A stretch of DNA of 6,111 nucleotides from OMOG01 sp041485845 (GTDB lineage: Bacteria; Acidobacteriota; Terriglobia; Bryobacterales; Bryobacteraceae), in contig JBGPKH010000553.1 in NCBI GenBank assembly GCA_041485845.1, positions 1 to 6,111 on the forward strand, given 5' to 3'. The position numbers and the translations under genes are program-made. This document shows positions 5,613 to 6,111 of this stretch, in pieces. Under the pieces are notes generated by a model that searched no databases, was not told where the DNA came from, and saw only the letters and a program-made list of their open reading frames with translations. Position 1 is the stretch's first letter. Each line of letters opens with the position of its first letter.

Positions 5613-5819
5613 ATGTTCCGGGAGACCACTCCTCTGCCGGCGCGCGCCACGGGCGGTGTTGCCCAACTTGGCGCGCTCACGCTGCGCGAATCACAGTGGG
5701 AGCAGTGGAACGAACAGTTGGATCGCGACTCTGTTTCGGGCAAGCTCGATTTCCTCTTTGACGAAGCCGAAGACGAATCCAAACGGGGGCTTCTTCGCGA
5801 GTGGCCACCGGCGAAATGA
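5613..5819 (+). CDS. Putative antitoxin paired with a RelE-like toxin
   Basis: Small acidic protein of 68 residues from ATG 5613, or 80 from GTG 5577. The core TLRESQWEQWNEQLDRDSVS followed by GKLDFLFDEAEDESKRGLLR and EWPPAK matches the 'W..w......GklDfL..Ea..E...G.l' pattern I associate with antitoxins placed directly before RelE/HigB-type toxins. The stop overlaps the next gene's start as ATGA, supporting a TA operon. ATG 5613 is chosen because AGGA lies 10 bases upstream and because it leaves 56 bases between the divergent hicB start and this one. GTG 5577 has no ribosome binding site and leaves only about 20 bases. No DNA-binding domain is obvious. The toxin partner is broken, so this may be an orphan antitoxin. 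Confidence 0.65.
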   Translation: MFRETTPLPARATGGVAQLGALTLRESQWEQWNEQLDRDSVSGKLDFLFDEAEDESKRGLLREWPPAK

Positions 5820-6079
5820 ACTCGGTCGCTACGCGACGGTTCTGGCATCTCTTCCACACTCTTCCAGGCGAAATCCAGGCGTTAGCGGTCAAGAACTATC
5901 ATTTGTGGCGGGTGAGCATCGCCGAGGACGCGGCGGCGGCGAAGTATACCGGCCGGCGTTTCTCGATGGAACGCGCCAGGAAGAGAAGGGTGCTTAAACG
6001 TTTTCGGAAAGTTCTCGCCCGTCGACCGCTCCCTAACGGTCGCGGCTCTGTAACTCACGCTGAATCAGCACAACCATAA
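5816..6079 (+). pseudogene. RelE-like toxin gene truncated after about 32 residues
   Basis: The start, MNSVATRRFWHLFHTLPGEI followed by QALAVKNYHLWR, looks like the N-terminal strand and helical hairpin of a ParE/RelE-superfamily toxin. In relatives this is followed by a strand with 'SvRvg.hYRA' and a closing 'W.WIGsHaeYd' segment. Neither is present in any frame up to the window end. Instead, after about 5911 the frame continues as a basic, unrecognised stretch (RRFSMERARKRRVLKRFRKV) and its last 18 or so residues are encoded by the REP-like inverted repeat. The catalytic half is therefore lost and the 87-residue open frame is probably a chimera of toxin remnant, unknown DNA and repeat. The ATG at 5816 overlaps the antitoxin stop by an ATGA. 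Confidence 0.65.
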
Positions 6080-6103
6080 CCGAGCCGCGACCGTCAGGAA
6101 GCG
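6027..6103. repeat. REP-like long inverted repeat
   Basis: The arm at 6027-6048 (CGCTCCCTAACGGTCGCGGC plus TC) pairs with 6082-6103 over 22 bases with two mismatches. The loop is 33 bases (6049-6081). The arms are GC-rich with a CGGTCGCGG core, and the outer parts differ slightly, as in paired REP/BIME units. It could form a strong stem-loop in RNA and act as a transcript end for the TA operon, but there is no T-run. It overlaps the end of the broken toxin frame, so it may have inserted there or moved in after the gene decayed. Confidence 0.75.
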
Positions 6104-6111
6104 TTTGCCGC

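Noticed and set aside
5540..5857. Minus-strand 105-codon frame opposite the antitoxin and toxin start
   Set aside because: It overlaps two recognised TA genes on the other strand and has no family features.
3491..6103. The whole right half as one defence island or new multi-gene system
   Set aside because: The recognisable parts are ordinary TA families, three are broken, and gene orientations are mixed, so a single coordinated system is not supported.

Overview
The window is GC-rich chromosomal DNA. The style of its intergenic palindromes and of its proteins suggests an Acidobacteriota bacterium, perhaps of the Bryobacterales / Solibacter type. That placement is my recognition of style, not a database match. 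There is no phage, plasmid, rRNA, tRNA or CRISPR signature.

Left half (1-3433). One complete gene, on the minus strand, encodes a 1063-residue RND (AcrB/MexB-like, HAE-type) inner-membrane efflux permease. It has a strong ribosome binding site. No membrane-fusion adaptor or outer-membrane factor gene lies in the window; one could sit just outside, beyond base 1. Short GC-rich palindromes lie on both sides of the gene: two nested 'GGTTGACAACC' palindromes at 17-62, two 'GGCTGGA-N-TCCAGCC' palindromes at 3353-3433, and a decayed relative of the latter at 73-90.

Right half (3491-6103). This is a dense cluster of toxin-antitoxin (TA) genes in mixed states of preservation. In order: a vapC (PIN-domain) relic missing its N-terminus and carrying a one-base frameshift; an intact AbrB-type antitoxin overlapping an intact RelE/ParE-type toxin; a 38-codon open frame with a CxCxxC motif that runs into a 10-bp tandem repeat; about 350 bases with no clear gene; a DUF433 antitoxin-like relic with two frameshifts; an intact hicB-hicA operon on the minus strand; and, divergent from it, an intact antitoxin followed by a RelE-like toxin gene that loses homology after about 32 residues and runs into a REP-like inverted repeat at the window edge.

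How it works together. The two intact TA pairs (AbrB/RelE and HicBA) are each translationally coupled, by a 59-base overlap and an ATGA overlap respectively. The other three modules are decaying, with an orphan toxin fragment, an orphan antitoxin relic, and an antitoxin whose toxin is truncated. The region is best read as a hotspot where TA modules arrive, decay and are interrupted by small repeats next to a stable efflux gene. I found no convincing wholly new multi-gene system. The most unusual points are the five-module TA graveyard, the AbrB+RelE pairing bracketed by a 22-23 bp direct repeat, and the loss of the transmembrane lysine in the RND proton relay.
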